29,006 nucleotides of DNA. It comes from GWC2-45-19 sp964358085 (lineage in GTDB: Bacteria; Patescibacteriota; Microgenomatia; CAZETR01; Amesbacteraceae). The DNA lies in assembly GCA_964358085.1 (NCBI GenBank), contig CAYHNU010000004.1, forward strand, positions 1-29,006. Direction: 5' to 3'. The notes under the pieces were generated by a model. The model did not search any database and was not told the DNA's origin. It saw only the letters and a list, made by a program, of their open reading frames with translations. The translations under genes and the position numbers were made by a program. Positions 28,457 to 29,006 of the stretch are shown here, one piece after another; the stretch's first letter is position 1, and every line of letters starts with the position of its first letter.

Positions 28457-29006
28457 GAAATAACGGTAAAGTAAAACCTAACACAGCTTGCAAAATAGGT
28501 ATTATTGGTGCAAAAGAAGTTGGAAAAACAGGATTGGCGAATCTCCTTAATGGCTACCTAAAAATTATTGGGGCCCATTGTGATCTTGTCCCTGAAACAG
28601 CACGCAACTCACCATTTCTGCTAAATGAAGGATCAGGCATCGGAACTCTTTATTGGGTTTTAGGAACTCAAATTGCTGCAGAATCGCTAGTTCAAGAAAG
28701 AAGGCAGTTAGCCATATGTGATAGGACGGTTATTGATCTTATTCCGTTCACGATCTGCGGCTTATCTAGAAGGCATGGAGTGACAAAGGACAAAATAAGG
28801 CAAGATGACAAAGTAACCACGGTTAAAAAAATAATTAAGTCTTATCTTAACGCAAGACCGTACGATCTCCTCTTCTATGTTCCGATCAATCAAAAGTTAT
28901 GGAAACTGTTTTCATCCCCAGATGACGCACCACTCCAATTTGAAATAGACAAAGAACTAAAAATCTATCTTGAAGAGTTGGATTTAAAGTATGTGGAATT
29001 AAAAAA
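28453..29006 (+). CDS. NadR-like P-loop ATPase/kinase, second copy (3' partial)
   Basis: The ATG overlaps the previous TGA, and the frame is open to the window end (184 codons visible). Walker A GAKEVGKT is at 19-26. It continues with LVPETARNSPFLL, TLYWVLGTQIAAESLVQERR, LAICDRTVIDLIPF (the D-R-T motif), ARPYDLLFYVPI and FEIDKELKIYLEEL. The order and spacing match the P-loop protein of the 19043-19570 gene, so the two are diverged members of one AAA_28/NadR-type family, perhaps nucleoside or ribose-moiety kinases. The DNA is AT-richer than the GT2 genes before it. Substrate unknown. Confidence 0.82.
   Translation, partial: MRNNGKVKPNTACKIGIIGAKEVGKTGLANLLNGYLKIIGAHCDLVPETARNSPFLLNEGSGIGTLYWVLGTQIAAESLVQERRQLAICDRTVIDLIPFTICGLSRRHGVTKDKIRQDDKVTTVKKIIKSYLNARPYDLLFYVPINQKLWKLFSSPDDAPLQFEIDKELKIYLEELDLKYVELK

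Noticed and set aside
1..29006. Recoded TGA (glycine) as in Gracilibacteria
   Set aside because: TGA ends many genes exactly where the next begins (ATGA overlaps), and no reading through TGA is needed.
1..29006. tRNA or rRNA genes
   Set aside because: No cloverleaf-type or rRNA-like conserved segments were recognised, and nearly all bases are in supported coding frames.

Overview
The window looks like part of a small, very compact bacterial genome of the Candidate Phyla Radiation (Patescibacteria), most like the Microgenomates group. This is inference from gene style: almost no intergenic DNA, stop/start overlaps of the ATGA, GTGA or TTGA type, few Shine-Dalgarno sites, many polytopic GT-C membrane glycosyltransferases beside DPM1-like GT2 enzymes, and a shortened TrmD. 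TGA is used as a normal stop, which argues against the recoded Gracilibacteria and Absconditabacteria. No rRNA, tRNA or CRISPR was recognised.

Layout. 1-3241 (+): the end of a large surface protein with Ig/FN3-like domains, a membrane-anchored CAP-domain protein, a small membrane protein and a 2'-5' RNA ligase-like protein. 3216-3836 (-): trmD. 3854-14094: mainly a glycosylation block with a DPM1-GtrA protein, a PIG-V-like mannosyltransferase (-), a GT2-GT39 fusion followed by two tandem relatives of its GT39 half, an AT-richer GT39 gene and two DPM1/ALG5-like GT2 genes. A 100-N gap at 9874-9973 is almost certainly an assembly artefact, because identical 55-nt sequences flank it and merging them restores one gene. 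14095-15924: an inserted-looking module with a REP-associated tyrosine transposase (RAYT) between two copies of a palindromic repeat, a nucleoside hydrolase, a truncated small ORF and a relic of a GT2 3' end. 15930-19084: a GT39 and a PTPS-related/YfhO-like membrane protein. 19043-21079 (-): an AT-richer operon of histidine phosphatase, M20 amidohydrolase and NadR-like P-loop protein. 21080-21373: relic ORFs, including a truncated antitoxin-like fragment. 21374-28456: Wzx-like flippase, GT-C protein, a second PTPS-related protein (-) and three GT2 enzymes. 28453-end: a second NadR-like P-loop protein, cut by the window edge.

How it may work together: DPM1/ALG5-like GT2 proteins would charge polyprenyl phosphate with sugars, GtrA-type and Wzx-type proteins would move lipid-linked sugars outward, and about nine GT-C membrane enzymes would transfer them outside, onto glycans or onto surface proteins such as the first gene. 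The salvage or hydrolase-type genes (nucleoside hydrolase, M20, phosphatase, two NadR-like proteins) sit as AT-richer islands, some bordered by relics of neighbouring gene ends.

The most notable signals are three divergent gene pairs only 14-17 bp apart whose extended -10 boxes interlock with the opposing start codons (one forms a perfect 20-bp palindrome, suggesting leaderless mRNAs), the RAYT whose own coding sequence contains a third copy of its flanking repeat, and the gene-end relics beside the accessory islands.
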